A stretch of 64,000 bases of DNA from Beaufortia kweichowensis (GCA_019155185.1 CM032815.1:13814903-13878902), one strand, 5' to 3'; counted from the stretch's first letter, positions 20,373-35,300 are shown. A program made the numbers and translations. The notes: generated by a model from the sequence alone, not told the origin.

Positions 20373-23300
20373 ATGATAATGATTAATACCTCTTTGTTTT
20401 ATCTGACTCCAATTAATAAAACGATTCTTAAAGTTATCCTATGACTATTAACTATTAACTATTAACATTTAACATATATTAACATATATATATTAACATA
20501 TATATGTATATGTAAAACATTTGATTTAACCCTGTTACTTATGCAAAGGAAAGGCAGTAATGCGCAAAGACCCTTCTGCCGTGCCATTGGCTGCCGTCGT
20601 TGGACCAGTGGGCGGTGCCTTACATAACTATGCAACCAGAGGCTATATTCCCAGGACAGACGGAACATTCCAGCCCTCTTACTGAGCAACTTCAATTATT
20701 CTCAAACACAGAAAAGGATGAACTGTTTAAGATAATTAAATAATCTAAATCAGCAATGTGCATACTAGATCCAATCCCTACTACCTTATTAAAAGAGCCT
20801 GAAATAATAGACCCTATGCTTGGTATTATAAACTCATCTTTAACATTAGGATATGTCCCCAAAGCATATAAACTGGCCGTTATTGTGCCTACTATTAAAA
20901 AACCACAACTTGATCCTAGAGACTTAGCAAACTATAGACCTATATCAAATCTACCTTTCATTTCTTAAAGTACTTGAAAAGGTTGTTTCATCACAGCTAT
21001 GCTCCTACCTCCATAGGAGTGGAATCTATGAGGAATTCCAGTCGGGATTTAGAGCCCATCACAGTACAGAGACTGCTCTGATCAGAGTTACAAATGATTT
21101 GCTGTTGTCATCTGATTGTGGCTGCATCTCATTACTTGTATTGTTAGATCTTAGTGCTGCCTTTGACACCATTGATCACAGCATACTTTTAAATAGACTT
21201 AAAACTTATGTTGGCATTAGTGGAATCGCATTAGAATGGTTTAAATCATACTTATCTGACCGCTTTCAATATGTACATTTACATTTACATTTCGGCATTT
21301 AGCTGACGCTTTTATCCAAAGCGACTTACAAATATTAGGAGACAATGAAGCAACACATCAAAAGTGGCAACAATAGTACCAAGAAGTGCTTTCCTAAGTT
21401 TACAATGTTTTGCAGTGCTAGATCAGTACCTGTAGAGGAAAGAAGAGAGGTTTTTTTTATGATGTCAGGTGTTCGTGGAAGAGGTGTGTTTTTAGTTGTT
21501 TCTTAAAGGAGGTGAGGGATGTGGCAGAACGGATTGCGTTAGGGAGATTATTCCACAAGCCGGGGACAGAGAAGGAGAAAGAGCGAGAGAGAGATTTAGT
21601 GCCCTTCTGTGAGGGAACCACCAGTCGACGTTCGTTCGTTGAGCGTAGGGTTCTGGATGGGTTGTAGGTATGTAGAAGAGATTTAAAGTATGAGGGTGCA
21701 GAGTTTGTGATGCTTTTAAATGCATTAATGATTTAAATTTAATGCAGCAGCAACCGGTAGCCAATGGAGAGAGATGAAGAGAGGTGTGACGTGCTCTTTT
21801 GGGTTCCTGGAAAACAAGTCTTGCTGCTGCGTTCTATATCATCTGAAGTGGTTTGGTTGATCGTGCAGGAAGTCCGGCCAGAAGAGCATTGCAATAGTCC
21901 AGTCTGGAGATTACCAGGGCTTGAACTAGCAGTTGGGCAGTGTGTTCTGTGAGATATGGCCTGATCTGTTGTAAAGTGCATATCTACAAGACCGTGATAT
22001 CCTTAGCAGTGGTACTCAAAGCCATGTGATTGAATGATGGGTCCCAGGGATGTTGTGTAGATAGAAAAGAGGAGTGGTGCAAGAACAGATCCCTGAGGAA
22101 TGCCAGTGGCCATGGGATGAGCTTTGGACAGCCCCCATTCCATGACACCCTGAAGGACCTGCCGGTCTTGAGGATAGAGGGCAGAGGTTGTCTAGACAGG
22201 ATGTTAGTGTTGAACATAGGGTGTCCGTGGCTGTATTGGTATCCAGGGATGAGAGGTTGGAAGGGAGAGAGGATGACACCTCAGCAGAGAGTGTGCTGGG
22301 GAAAGAGAGCGGAGGTTGCGCCTGAAGGAAACAGATGTGGATGTGGCTGTGTTGTTAGAGCTGAGATGTATGTTGCAAGTTATTAAGAAGTGATCAGAGA
22401 TATGTAGGGGTAGGACAGTAGGATTTGAGGTGATGCAGTTGCGTGTGAAGTCCAGTTGGTTTCCTGATTTATGAGTAGCGGTGGGGGTAAGGAGGGAGAG
22501 GTCAAATGAGGAGAGAAGGTTTAAAAAGTCAGAGGCAGAAGATTTCTCCAGGTGAATATTAAAGTCACCAAAGACAATGAGTGGGCTGCCGTCCTCAGGA
22601 ATTGAGGAAAGAAGCACATCAAGTTCATCAGTGAAGTTGTGAAGCGGCCGTGGTGGGCGGTACACTACAACAATGTGAATCAGAGGTGGAAATGAAACAG
22701 TGAAAGATTGTATTCAAATTCAGTTACATTGTATCTGTACCTTGATGGCATTAATTTGCATTGCATCCCTGCCCTGTAATTAACATAGAAGCTAGAAGCA
22801 TTCTAGTACATTGGCGAGCCACCCAAAGACTGCTCAGCCAAATTCAAGAAAATCTAACACAGTAATCGCATGATATTCAAAGGAATGCATAATCCAGTGC
22901 ATAATCCTGGTAGGCATGTGTATTTCCATGTGTTGGGAAACAGTAAACCTGTGCCTCCACCCCTGCCGGATTGACGAGGGGAGTGGGAGAAAGCGTAGTT
23001 GCAAGAGAGTGCAGCGGGAGTGGCGGAGTCCTCTGGACGAATCCATGTCTCAGTGAGACCAAGGATGTGAATGTCTGACTGTGTAGCAAAGTCAGGGATG
23101 AACTCAGCCTTGTTTACAGCTGACTGGCAGTTCCAGAGGCCCACAGAGAGAGACAGAGGAGGGGTGGGGGTGGTGTGAATGGGGTGTAGGTCAGAGTGTG
23201 TGCTGTATGATGTGTGTCTGTAGGCGTGTCTGTGGTGGATAACAGGGATAGACTGAGAGCGCATAGAGGTTACGAAGAAGGATGCATTAAATAGAAAGTC

Positions 23301-26300
23301 ATTCAAAACGTATGATGATAGTTAAGTGCTTGTCGGTGTCCTTGCTCGGTGGAGTCGCACAGGTAGAGTCGCAGGTCTTTACACTCATAGGTCTTCACAC
23401 GAGGAGGGCTTCACACGAGGGCTGACGCTACCGCTGACGCTACAGGTGCACCGTTTAAATGCTATGACTGATTACAGCTTGATTGAAAACAGCTGAGCAC
23501 GCCTTTACAATTTCCACAACAAAGGCTTAATTACGTTAATGTTACTCGGGTCGAAACTACAATCTAATAGCTGGGATAGCTCCGCATAAACGAGTGCTAA
23601 ATACAAAGTGATAGCCCCCAGGAAGCAATAATATAATTTTAAGTGCTATAGCTAACGAATATACACAGGGCACAATCGAATAAAATAAAGGTACCCTTTT
23701 AGAAACAGTATAAATAAATGAAAGATTATTCCTAACCAACAACAGGCAATATTCTAAACAGTGCAAAAACAAGGTAAACAAAACTAAGCCGAACTCACGC
23801 ACAACTGCTGTCTACTGCAGACGAATCGCTTCTCCTAATCACTATGTAGCAATAAACAATGAAAAGTCTTACCGATCACAAGTCCAGTATGGGGTACCAC
23901 AGGGACTGTTCTAGGACCTGTAGAGACTTGACCACGCCAGATGTTGGGGTCCTCTAATGGGATCATAACAATAAAGCCAAACTGCTAAATTTCTAGGGGG
24001 GGGGAGTCCACAACAGAACACCTTTTGGCTCCAGGAAGCCTGGGTTAGGTGATAACCCACCGGCCGTTACTTAACTCGGTAGGACAGTTATGGCACCTCT
24101 CTGGACTCCCCCAGAGGAAGTTACCCCAGCTCAACCCTTTTGAGATAATCCAGGCCCCCTGGAGATTCCAGAGAGGATTAGAGAAACACATTCCAAACAC
24201 CTCAAAGAGACTCTCTAGGATGAGCAGGACTAAACTGCCCAATTTGTATCTATGTGTGTATTCCTCCATAATCACTTGATACCCTGCCATAGTTATTGCA
24301 TGCATTTCATTGTCATCGAAGTTTAACTGGTATTTCATGACAGATGTACACGAATGAATGAATAACCATTTGCCTTACTTCACCTCTCTCTCGTGTATGG
24401 TATCAAAATGATCCACAAATTATTTCCTAAATAAGGATGCACAGTACATAGTCATGGCGTGCATCATACTCAATTTACAATAAGTTTATGTGTTCGGTGC
24501 AAACAGGACATACTGCCATACCTGTGTAAATCAATGTCACGGGGAGATACAAAGAAACTTTCTCCCACGCACCAACGGCCCTTTTCATTGGCCAGGAGAC
24601 CTAATAGAGGCGTGGCAGCTGTGTCTTTAAGACCGACATGTATCGGACAACTCTTTGCTCACAATCTTGGAATCTATCTGATAGGTCTATTTCTTAAAAC
24701 CTCTATCAATAAAGAACAACAATCAGACCAAGACTGGTGTTTCAATACTCGCGAGGGAGAGAGCAGCTTTGAGATCTTCAGAAAGGTTCTCTATCACTCT
24801 CTCTCAGAGTCTCTCTCCCTCGTAGCCTTTTTATTGCATAAAACAACTCCCATAAGACAACTCCCATTGAAGGACATGAAAGGATTCATGTGTGCAATTA
24901 TACAGATAAGCATTATGAGTGTGGGCCTCTCAATGGCCTTGTTTCTGTAATACATGATTAATACTTGTGGTATGTGAATGTTAAAAGTTCAAACGTAGCA
25001 GAAAAACAGACACATATATCATTAGAAAAACACAAGGTTAATGCCTGCAACTCTTAAACTTAATAAAGACAGAATAAAGGATAATACATTTTCTTGATTA
25101 TATCTTCAACATTTCCCTCCTGTTTATCATTTATTCTTTATTTTTATCAAAACTGTACCTTTATCTGTTGATACTTTCAGTAATTTCATGAGAAACCTTG
25201 CTACTCTGCAACATCTTTATAATGCCCATTTGTAGCTTTCTTCCCACCAACCAGAGTCTCATACAATTCATCATCATTTTGATTATTTACCATGTATACT
25301 CGTGTAAAAGTGGAACTGATAATCTTTCTGACCATGGTAGTAATAAATGGAATCACACATGTCATGCATAAACAAATTAGTAATAAAACAACGGCAATAG
25401 GTATAAACATTTTGAGGAGCACATGCCACCATGATTCTCCAAACAACCACTGTAACAGTCTTTCCGTTGTCACTCGATCTTCCTCCATGACATCTCGCAA
25501 TCCTGTAAGATTGGTTATGGCCTGCTGATGTGTCCGTCCTCGTCATTTTCCGAGAGAAAATTACAACATGACATTCCCACTACCGCACATACACCTCCAA
25601 GCGAAGCAGTAAGTTGGTCCAAAACCATTCTGTCCTGCATCTCCATCATTTGCAGCGCAGTTAGTTCTTCTCTGATGCCTTTCAGCGCCGCTATGGTAGT
25701 GTTCACGAAACTTTCAAATCGATATGTCATAGTCTCCATACGTAGCATCAATTTGGCAACACCGACCCAGGGAAAAAGGGCCAAAGCTACCTTTTGTCCA
25801 TCAGTCCATAGTTTGTGATCCGAAGGCACGTCCGTGCCCCAAACAGAATCATGCTTCTTAAAGTTCTCCTCTCGTTTCCTTCGATGATGATGAGGTTTAG
25901 CTGAGATGACGTATGAATGATCTGAAGGTATCATAGGGGCACACCGTCCCTGCCATCCAGTAGGCAGGTTAGTATAGACGCTTAGCCCGCACAGCCAGAC
26001 GAAATTTGACTGAGGGGTGGTTCCCATAGCGTCTGGTACGGTGAAATATGGTGCACACTTTGCTCTTCCTTTGGCTTCAAACTTATTAAGATGACCAGTT
26101 GCATTTTGAGTGCATGGTGAATATATGGCTCCACAATTGTAACCTGGAACTTTTCCTACTTTGATAGTTTTAGTCAGGAGCGGTACAGAGTTCTCGTATC
26201 ATGTGAAATTCGTTTTGGGAGACACGTGAACTGGATCATACATCTTGCTAGTGGTGTTATTTTCTAAGGCCAGAAAATTCTTGAATGTTAGACTTGATGC

Positions 26301-29300
26301 ATTCACAGTTAGTGGTAGTTTATTTCCCAGAGACATGTTCAGCGGTGTCGGAGAGTATGCTGACACCAAACATTGTGTAAACAAGGTAGAAGGATCTTTC
26401 ACAGGAACTGGCACCACATGTGGATTCGTGCTGGAGACGGGCATCTTTGAACACATGTAACAGTTGTTGTAATTCCCGCTCTGAGCCAGGTACTTTGCAT
26501 ACGATACCATAAATTTATGTCATATGTATTCTTATATTTCCCCTCGAAGATTGTTCTCCAGAAACTGTCTTTTTCCTTTTTTGATTTTCCGCTGTTCTCC
26601 TGCAATCTTGCCATTCCTACCAGAGAAACGAATAGAGTTAGGGTGAAAGGGTCCCCATGGTGCCCCGGAAACGTCGACCCGTCCACATAGCCGCTGCCTT
26701 CTCTGTTTTCTTGACTCCTAATAGAGTAGGGATCGTTGGTTTCTTCACTGATGTTGAGACGGACAGTCACTAAAAGACTGCCCCCCTTTTTAGTCAGACT
26801 TCCCCACTACTCTGCTGAGTCGTTCAGAGGATGTTGTATCTTTATGTGGCTTTGATGGATCCACGAGGGTCTTTCTGCGATCTTCACCATGGTCGGGGTA
26901 GTTATCAACACTTGGTAGGGACCCTCCCACCGTGGGCTAGACCAGGTCTTCCTCTTTATTACTTTGATGTAAACGTAATCGCCTGGCTTAACAGTTGTAT
27001 CCTGTAAAACAGAAGAAGAAGAAGAAGAAGAAGAATTGGGCAGCGTGTTTACTTGTCTCAGTTCCCTTTCATTAAGGACTCTTTTTAAATAGTCACTGAG
27101 AGTGTGCTCTTCTTCTGCTTCTTGAACTGGGGATGGAAAATCAGGCATCTTAAACTGTCGGCCATAAATAATTTCAAAGGGTGTCAAACCTTTAGGTGTG
27201 GGTGTTATTCTCATATATAATTTAACCAAATCTAAACACTCAGGCCATGGTCTCTTAGTCTCTGCCATACATTTCTTTAATATATTTTTTATAGTGTCAT
27301 TTGTTCTCTCTACTAACCCCGCACTCTGAGGATGATAAGCACAGTGGTTCTTTAATGTCATTACCAGATTCTCTGCCATTTTACTAACAACCTCATTTAC
27401 AAAGTGCGGACCATTGTCACTGTATATCTTTTCAGGCACTCCATGATTTGAGATAATATTCTTACATATTGCTTTTGCAACTGTTATTGCGTCAGCCTTT
27501 GCTGAGGGTACTATTTCTACCCATCTTGAAAATACGTCTACTATCACTAGACAGTACGATATGGTCCACTTTGACTTAATTCTATAAAGTCCATACAGAG
27601 ATAGTGAAAAGGGTATTGTGGTTCTGGAAACTGGCTTCTCTTCGGTCTTAAATTTCCTTGTGCATTATGTTTTATGCATACTATACATGCCTTACAAAAA
27701 TTTTTTGAGTATAAATTGAAACCATAGGCTTTAAAGTATTTCCCTATTATGTTTACCATCCCTCCTGTTGAGACATGGCATGGCCCATGGCTCAATATTG
27801 CTGCTGCTTTAAATAAAGCTTTTGGTAGTATAGGTTTGTTTTCTACACACATTAAATCTTCATTGTTTCTCACAGCCCCTTGTGTTACCCAGTATTGCTG
27901 TTCTTTCTGTGGCGCTGCTTTCTGCATGTCCCTAAGGACCGTGTGATCTAACACTGATATGTGTGTGAAAATCTGTGCTGTGCCGTAGTGTCCTGCGGCT
28001 GCTTGTTTTGCTGTCTCATCTGCTCTGCGGTTTCCTACTGTAACAGTGTCTGTGCCTTTAGTGTGGGCTGCACATTTACATATCGCTAGTTTTGATGGTA
28101 ACAGAACAGCTTGTAAGAGTTTTTTTTAGTAAAGTTGCATGAGTGACTGGTTTCCCTGTTGAGGTTTTCATACCTCGTCTATCCCATTGTTTAGCAAAAC
28201 AAAAAACGGTGGAGAAAGCATACTGACTGTCAGTATAAACTGTAAGCTCTTTTCCTTCTGCAAGCTGACACGCTCTGGTAAGGGCCACTATTTCAGCTGC
28301 TTGTGCAGAATACATATGTGGCAATTGTTTTGCCTCTATTATCTCTTGTGAGCTAACTACAGCATATCCAGTCATAGTTTGACCATTTGGTGCCTTATAG
28401 CTGGAACCGTCTACAAACCATAAACTTCCCTCTTGTAAGGGTTTATCTGTTAAGTCCAGTCGTGGGATTATCAGTTTATCTGTTAACTCCACACAGATGT
28501 GTGGCTCTCCTTCAACATCATTAGGGAGAAGTGTGGAGGGGTTTAGTACATTACACCTTCGAATGGTTACATGCGGCTGTGACAGCAGTATGGTCATACA
28601 TGATAAATGTCTTGCTGGAGATAAGAAAGATAGCTTAGTTTGTAACAAGAGAATGTCGACTGCATGTGGAACTAATAAAACTAATTCATGAAACAGTACT
28701 ATTTCAGCCGACGCTTCAACAGCCACTGGATACAAGTTCTTGTTTAATTGCTACAAAAGCTCTTTCAGCTGCTTCATTCCATTTTATATGGTCTGCTAAG
28801 GTCATAGCGTTCCCATAAATAACATCTAACAGAGGTTGAGTTTTCTGAGCATAACTAGGGATCCACGCCCTACAATAATTACATAACCCCAGGAAAGACA
28901 TCATGTGTCTTTTAGCTACAGGTTTTGGTGCATCTAAAATAGCCTGTTTCCTCTGTGCCTGTATAAATTTCCCCTCAGCTGTAAGTCTGTGTCCTAAGTA
29001 TTGAACTTCTTTTTTTACCCACTGCAGTTTTTGTTTCTTAACTTTATTCCCTGTTTTTGCTAAATATTGCAGTAGAGCTATGGAGTCAGTTCTGCATTTC
29101 TGTTCTGTGTCAGAGGCCACTTGGATCATGGGGAAAGTTTCAGCACCCTCTACTGAAAAACTCCTTTCCATTTTTTTTTTAAGGATTGTGTGGGGTAGGG
29201 GAACCTGTCCATACCGCTTGATGTTTTTAGGGCCTTGCTTAATGTCTCACGGACTTCTGCATAGGGTGGGGGATTAAAGGGGCTATCTGGAGCTTGTATA

Positions 29301-32300
29301 TTCTCTTGGCCTTGGTTATTATCATTATTTACTCCTCTGGCAAACTCCTCAGTTTCATTATCTTCCTTTCTACACACTGCCATTATCTCTTCCTCAGTTT
29401 GTTTCTTTTCCTCCCTCTTCTTTCTGTTTGTAACCCATATTTTTAGTCTTGTAATTTTTTATCAATGTTTCAATCTCTTCACATACTGATTCATCAAAAG
29501 TGCCTTCTTCATGTTATTTATTTAATAAACTTCTAGTTCTTTTAGTCCATTTTCTGAATATCTTCTCAATTAGTTCTCTGCTAACTGGGTATCTAGATTT
29601 ATTCTTTCTATTAGTTTTTCCAACATGTTTAGAGTTTCTCATCTTATTATACTTTATTCTCAATTCACTGTCTCTTTACTTTTATTTATATTGCTTATAC
29701 TGTTAAAAATATTTCACATCAACATATATTACTAACCACTTCTCATACGAGATACAAAAACCACTGCTCCTTAAAGCTATAGAGCAAATTTGTCTCCTCT
29801 CTTCTTATCAAGCCTCACACACACACAGCCGCACATCTGTTTCTCTCAGACTCTCTTTTGTTTGCGCACCTACCACACGTACTTTCTCACATACTCTTCT
29901 TTTCAACACATAAACAACACACTGAACCTTGAGCAACTTCTCACACACACACTTCTTATTGAGATCTGGAACCTTCTTTGTATTTCACAAAAACAATTGA
30001 CTATCTCATTTAACTTAGTTCAATTTGGAGAAGTTTACTGAAGTGCTCATACCACCACAGGCTCACCTTCAGGCATATCACACAAACCATTACTATAATA
30101 AAAGCAAATATGCTTACATTATAATGGCGCGCCAGTTTGTGCGATAGCCTTCTTGTCAACCCATAGCAGATTCACCCTCCAACCTTTTTCCAATCACATT
30201 ACACTCTGTCTGAGCAACCCGTCAGTTTTACTCACTCTTTCACTGCAACTTTCATTAACACAGGAGAAAAGCAGTATTGACAGGGATTTTCACCCCCTGC
30301 AATTTACTCCAGGACGGATTTCCTTATACTTTATCTGTTTCACATTTATTGCTATACTCAAGGACCACTTAACAATAAACACAGATCATACAAATACACA
30401 ACTTAACATTTGTTGATACACTTCCTCCACAACAAATAACCTAACGAGTTTGCACTGTCTCATCAGTTTGTTTTTCTGATGAAGGCAACCCTCGCCAGAA
30501 CCAATGCCTTACTTCTTACTGGACTTTAGCCTAGGATTCTTCTCAGCGCTTCTTTTTTCTAACTCTAAACTATATATTTCTAAAAACATATAAAAATCTG
30601 AACCTTCTGTTCTCCTTAAGACCAGTTCAACAAAAAACACAGATTAATACATGCATGCATTTAGTTCTTTTGGAATCAAAACCTCTTTTCCCCTTTTACT
30701 TTGACATTTTCCTGCCAGTTCTTCCTGGTCTTTACTACAACAACAACAGTTTCCCCTAATTACAGATTATTAACTACTCCCTTCTAAATTAACAAAAGAA
30801 AGAGAAAAGAAAAGAAAAAAGAAAAATAAAATAAAAAAAAAATTTTGAACTTGCTGAACTTGACATTCACACAGATCACACTCACACAAGGCCTTTTGGT
30901 AAATGCTTCTGGATTTACCCTCACACACAATAAGTAAATACTTCTGGATTTACTTCTGGTAAATGCTTCTGGATTTACCCTAACACACAATTAGTAAATA
31001 CTTCTGGATTTACTTCTGGTAAATGCCCCTGGTGTCACGGAGCCGATGCCTTCAGCATCGTATTCCCCCATCACGTCACCCGTTCCCTGTCACCAGCATA
31101 TTAAAAGACTATTTCCCATCATTCATCTCACCCGCGCACCTGTTCACGATCTGTAATCTTGTTTAGCACTAGTTATTTTGTTATCACCCGCACCTGTTTT
31201 CTGTCATTTAAGGTTTATTGTTTGTAGTATTTAATGTCTGCTTTTAGTTTGGGTCTTTGTCCGGGATTGTTGTTCGTTTGGTCGTGTGGGCTTTGCTTGT
31301 TCGTCTTGTTATACCTGGATTCTCTGACATGCTTCTGTGCCTGTTTTGATCTGCCTGTGATTACTCCCTCTTAAGTGAGGTCTGTATTATCTGTGTATTC
31401 CCGCTGATGAGGTTCAGTAAAAGACTTGTTTAAGATACTCTCGTGTTCTGTCTGATCTGACCCTGCACGGTAACAGTATCCCGGACCACAACGAACAGAA
31501 GAGGGGTCTGGTTATTTGGTTTTCATCGTGTCGTGAAGTTACCTGGATACCCTGTCTGTTTTTGTGTTTTTGCTTTTTTATTTTTTCTTGTCACCAGAAT
31601 GGAAGCCACAACACCCAGCACCGCGGATGCCACGGATCTCCTTCACACTCTCACCCGCCACTTAAACGCTTTGCCTGTTTGTTCTCCCCAGCCGGTAAGT
31701 CCTGCGGTCACTAGCAGTCCCATGGCCATGCCTAATCGGTTCTCTGGAGCAGCGGAGGAGTGTGGTGGATTTCTGTTGCAATGCAACTTGTACTTCAGTC
31801 GGCAACCTCATTTGCATCCAACTGAAGCGGATAAAGTTGACTTCGCGATCAGCCTCATGACAGGGGCTGCGCTACGCTGGGCGCAAGGCTACTGGGAGAC
31901 AGGATCTCACGAGTCCCGCACCTGGGAGGATTTCTCCACTCGGGTAAAGAATGTGTTTGATCACTCTGCCTCTTCTCTCTCTGTTGCAGACCAGCTTTGT
32001 AGGCTCCGGCAGGGGCGATCATCAGTGGCAGAATATGCTCTCCATTTCTGTACTCTCGCCGCAACCAGTGGCTGGAATCAGTCCGCGCTGTTAGCAGCAT
32101 ATCGTCAAGGTTTGTCTCCAGAGTTAAAGATGCAAATGGTGATTTATGATGACTCCATAGAGTTGGAAACATTCATCCAGAAATCTATTCGAATAGCACA
32201 ACGTCTGGTTGCTTGTCAAAGTGGAGCCTCGACGGTCTGTACCGCTCCTCCCCTGCACTCCCTGTCTGCTCCGCGTGCGCATCAGCCGCCGCGGGTCTAG

Positions 32301-35300
32301 ACTCCCCGGACTTTGCATCCTGCTCCACCGAGTCCTCCAGCACCTGAGCCCATGCAAGTGGATAACTTCCATCTTACCAAGGAGGAGAGACAGCGGCGCA
32401 TCTCTCTCAAGCTCTGCATGTATTGTGGGGAACCCGGGCATTTCCTCTCCACCTGTCCAGTGCGTCCATCTCATTCAATTCAATTCAATTCAATTTTATT
32501 TGTATAGCGCTTTTCACAAAGGACATTGTATCAAAGCAGCTTTACATGTAATAACAGATAGCAGTCAGTGGTCAGGGATTCAAAAAAACTCTTTAAGAGA
32601 GAAAAAAAACCCTGACATGACGTGTTATAGTTGCAATCCGTAGCATGTGCAATCCGTAATAAAGGACATAATTTGCCATTGATCGCATCTATAACTCGCT
32701 ATGCAGTTTACAGGATACAGAGACATACATTATAGGATACAGAAATTACTTTAGAGAGTGAGTAAAATGTTATATGTGAGGTGTAATGTAGTAGATTTGA
32801 TTGTAATTTAACAGGTGTAGGAGGTTGTCCTGGGTGGTCGACATTTAGTAGCACCAGGATGGACATCAGGTGGGGCAGTGTTGTGCCAACTGGAACTCAT
32901 TCCTCGGGATACCTCGGAGAAAGGGAGAGGGGGGTGGAGAGAGAGAGAGAGAGAGAGAGAGAGGGGGCAGAACAGAGTAGCATTAGCGTAGCAGCCGTTC
33001 CTATGTAGATGTAAGCAGTTATATGCCCGGGTGAGTGCGGTCCAGCCGCCGCAAGCAGGTACAAAACTTCCGTTAACGTCTCTAATCATTGCCTCTCCCA
33101 CTGTCTCTGTTCCAGTGAAAGCGCTAATTGATTCTGGTGCAGCTGGAAATTTCATCTCCCCGGAACTACTGAGACGGCTCCAGTTACCTAGGCACCGAGT
33201 AGCGCAGCCAATCCCTGTGCGAGATATCTTGGAAAAGCCCTTAGGGCGGGGACTAATTAGATATTTCTCTCCACAAGTGCGGCTTGAATGGAAACCTGTT
33301 ATGACTGAAGTTTTGTCTTTCTGGGTGCTGGAGGGGAGCTCAGTGGATCTAGTGCTGGGACGGCCCTGGCTTCAAAGTCGTCGTCCGGAAATGGACTGGA
33401 CAACAGGAAATGTAATCAGTTGGTCATTGGAGAAGGCAAAGAAGCCGGTAAAGTCTGTTTCGCTTGTTATGTCTTCTATTGCTGTTCCTCTCTCTCCAGA
33501 ATCCTCGGAAGTTCCCAGAGCATCCAGTAGTATTACGCCCTAGGTGGGGGCGATTCCGCCAGAGTATGAAGCATTCCTGGATGTGTTCAGTAGAGAGAGA
33601 GCCACCCAACTCCCCCCGCATAGGCCATGGTACTGCGCCATCGAGCTGCTGCCTGGGGCCCCTCTGCCTAAGGGGCGTATCTACTCGCTGTCCCTCCTGG
33701 AACAGAAAGCCATGGGTGACTACATTCGAGAGGTGCTTCAGCAAGGATTTATTCGTCCCTCTACTTCCCCTGCAGCTTCCAGTTTCTTCTTCGTGGGGAA
33801 GAAAGATGGGGGTCTCCGGCCATGCATTGACTATCGAGTTCTCAACCAGGCTACAGTCAAGTTCTCATATCCTTTGCCTCTTATTCCCGTCCATAGAGCA
33901 TCTTCGTATGCGTCTGTGTTCCATGAAACTGGACCTCAGAAGCCTATAACTTAATTCAGATATCATGGAAGGGAGACGAGTGGAAGACGGCCTTCATAAC
34001 GCCCGCGGGACACTTCGAGTACCTTGTTATGCCCTTCGGGTTGGTAAATGCTCCGGCTGTGTTTCAAAGTTTTATGAATGAAATATTTCGAGATGTGTTG
34101 GGTCTGTTTGTCATTGTTTATATAGATGATATCCTGGTGTACTCGAAGTCTCTCGCGGAGCACCGAGGTCATGTTCAGCTCGTTCTCCAGCGGCTTCGTG
34201 ATCATAATCTCTATCTCAAGCTTGAGAAATGTGCGTTCCATCTTTCTGAGGTTCAGTTCCTGGGATATGTGATCAGCGCCACGGGGGTGCTCATGGAAAA
34301 GGATAAAGTGGAAGCAGTACGGTCCTGGCCTCAGCCATCCTCAATTCGAAGTTTGCAACGCTTCTTGGGGTTCGCCAATTTCTATCGATGATTCATCCAA
34401 AACTTCAGCACTGTCTGCTCTCCTCTAACCTCACTGCTCAAAGGGAAGCCCAAAGTATTAGTCTGGTCCCAGGAAGCAACGGAGGCCTTTCATCAGTTGA
34501 AAGAAGCCTTCTGTAATGCACCCATTCTACGACATCCTTCGCCTGAGCATCCGTTTGTGGTAGAAGTTGACGCCTCCACCACAGGAGTGGGGGCGGTGTT
34601 ATCGCAGCTGCAGGGGAATCCGGCACGCCTTCACCCATGCGCTTTCTTTTCCAAGAAGATGTCCCCGGCGGAGCAAAACTATGATATCGGCAATCGAGAA
34701 CTGCTGCCGATCAAGTTGGCTCTGGAGGAGTGGAGACATTGGTTGGAAGGAGCTTAGTACCCTTTTGTTGTTTATACGGATCATAAGAACTTGTTGTATC
34801 TTCGTGAGGCAAAGAGACTTAATTCCCGTCAAGCCCGGTGGGCATTGTTTTTCTCTCGTTTTAATTTTACAGTAACCTATCGTCCAGGGAGTAAGAACGG
34901 AAAGGCGGATGCTCTCTCTCGAATCCATGCCCCTGATGTCTGCCCAGATCCTCCAGAGCCCGTTCTTCCTCCAGCCATGGTGATCTCTCCCATCGAATGG
35001 GAGTTGGATAAACAGATTGAGGCCAGTCTTCGTGTCCAGCCTGCTCCGCCGGGAGGTCCTGAGGGAAAACTGTTTGTACCCGAAGATCTGCGCGTTCCCC
35101 TCATGGACTCCGTTCATTGTGTTCCGGGATCAGGACACCCAGGTCAGCAGCGCACCCTCTCACTGATCTCCCCCCGGTACTGGTGGCCCGGCATGTCCGG
35201 AGATGTTACCCGATATGTGCAGGGGTGCTCAGTCTGTGCCATCGCTAAAGTTCCTCGCCGGTTACCCCAGGGTAAGCTTCTCCCTTTGCCAGTTCCTCAG

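Noticed and set aside
24045..24338. 97-codon minus-strand frame left of the retrovirus
   Set aside because: No recognisable motif, no start context or neighbour support.
24536..24830. Reading the retroviral LTR as plus-strand (aataaagaac looks like a poly-A signal)
   Set aside because: The tRNA-Tyr primer-binding site, polypurine tract and all genes are on the minus strand, and TG...CA ends fit only that orientation.
30901..31032. Regular repeats resembling a CRISPR-like array
   Set aside because: They are direct tandem 60-bp units without spacers, in eukaryotic retroviral leader DNA.
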